Shown here piece by piece: positions 13,226 to 13,762 of a stretch of DNA of 13,762 bases. Both the position numbers and the translations under genes were made by a program. Under the pieces are notes generated by a model. That model was not told the DNA's origin. It saw nothing but the letters and a program-made list of their open reading frames with translations, and did not search any database. The stretch is taken from contig JBFXAN010000168.1 of assembly GCA_050184225.1 (NCBI GenBank), positions 1-13,762 on the forward strand, given 5' to 3'. The stretch is from JBFXAN01 sp050184225 (GTDB lineage Bacteria; Chloroflexota; Dehalococcoidia; CAUJGQ01). The number at the start of each line of letters is the position of its first letter. Within the stretch, counting starts at the first letter, position 1.

Positions 13226-13762
13226 ATGAACGTTCGAGACACTCAGACGATGCCGCGCGGGCGGGCAGCGCCGACGCGGCAGGTGACCGCTGGTCGAACG
13301 TCGCCGGCCCGGTTGGCGCGCGTGTGGCTGCGGCTGGCGGCCTATGTCGTTGATTGGCTCGTGACCGTGATCATCGCCTCGGTGCTGATCTCGATCGGCG
13401 GTCTGCAACTGTACCTCGCATCCGATCGCGGGACCCAGGATCCGCCGGATGCGTCGGTCTATGTCTTTCTTGGCCTCGCGCTGCTTGCGCTGCCGATCTG
13501 GATGGTGATCACACTCGTCGGCTGGAGTTCATCCGGCCGCAGCATTGGCAAACTGGCGACCGGCCTGCGGATCGTGGACCGGTTCGGCCGGTCACCGGGG
13601 TTCGTGCGAAGCTTGATCCGCTTCACCGTGTACTGTCTTGAGAACGTGCCGATTGTCGTCGCGCCGGCCGTGGCCGCGCTCTGGCTGACCGCCGAAGACG
13701 CGCTGCCGGTGTGGTCGCTGCTGGTGGCCGCGCTGCTGCTGCTCGGTTCGGTCGTTGCGCTG
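13226..13762 (+). CDS. RDD family membrane protein, 5' part
   Basis: 179 codons are in the window with no stop; the gene continues beyond it. After a basic, probably disordered N-terminus (residues 1-30) comes RLAAYVVDWLV (36-46), holding the Arg and Asp that name the family, at the start of the first membrane segment. A second segment follows at about 79-100, then the conserved cytoplasmic loop GRSIGKLATGLRIVD (104-118) and further hydrophobic stretches at 141-155 and 163-179. RDD proteins are small membrane proteins of mostly unknown role; some are linked to ion transport. ATG 13226 is taken as the start; GGGA lies about 8 nt upstream, and ATG 13250 is an alternative. Confidence 0.85.
   Translation, partial: MNVRDTQTMPRGRAAPTRQVTAGRTSPARLARVWLRLAAYVVDWLVTVIIASVLISIGGLQLYLASDRGTQDPPDASVYVFLGLALLALPIWMVITLVGWSSSGRSIGKLATGLRIVDRFGRSPGFVRSLIRFTVYCLENVPIVVAPAVAALWLTAEDALPVWSLLVAALLLLGSVVAL

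Noticed and set aside
1..13762. CRISPR arrays, tRNA, rRNA or prophage genes
   Set aside because: No regularly spaced repeats, no cloverleaf with anticodon and acceptor arms, and no phage structural proteins were seen on reading through the window. A tRNAscan or Infernal run was not possible.

Overview
The window is bacterial, high-GC and gene-dense, with frequent GTG and TTG starts. The gene types suggest a Chloroflexota bacterium, perhaps Thermomicrobia-like: an anchored SH3b protein with a Pro/Thr tail, an HTH regulator with an RsbRD-type C-terminal domain, ResB, an Lgt carrying a GRIGDYINGE motif, and RDD. This placement is inference from protein style, not from any marker gene.

Layout. 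(1) 1-3318, plus strand: a membrane-anchored SH3b protein, an ABC ATPase and permease pair overlapping by 4 bases, and a MerR/BldC-type HTH regulator. (2) 3319-8570, minus strand, with visibly lower GC in places: a polysaccharide-type block. In transcription order it has a GT-C membrane glycosyltransferase, a cellulose-synthase-like GT2, the remnant of an ISAs1-type transposase, and a Tat-exported GH113-like glycosidase. A 22-bp stem-loop separates this block from the convergent regulator gene. (3) 8515-9127: a long divergent intergenic region with promoter-like sequences. (4) 9128-10154: a NarL/LuxR-type regulator whose receiver domain has lost its phosphorylation residues, then a convergent RHH antitoxin whose MazF-type toxin partner survives only as a short 5' stub. 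(5) 10331-13762, plus strand: resB, lgt, a perfect 46-bp inverted repeat, and the 5' part of an RDD membrane protein that runs off the window.

How the genes may work together: the minus-strand block looks like a small exopolysaccharide locus, with a lipid-linked sugar transferase, a polymerising synthase and an exported glycanase. An IS insertion damaged it: the GT2 reading frame now runs about 210 codons through the antisense strand of the IS remnant. The degenerate response regulator, divergent from this block, is a candidate phosphorylation-independent regulator of it. The toxin stub, IS remnant and inverted repeats point to past rearrangement. No complete new defence or mobile system is visible. 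The most unusual items are the degenerate receiver, the toxin stub beside an intact antitoxin, and the chimeric synthase frame.
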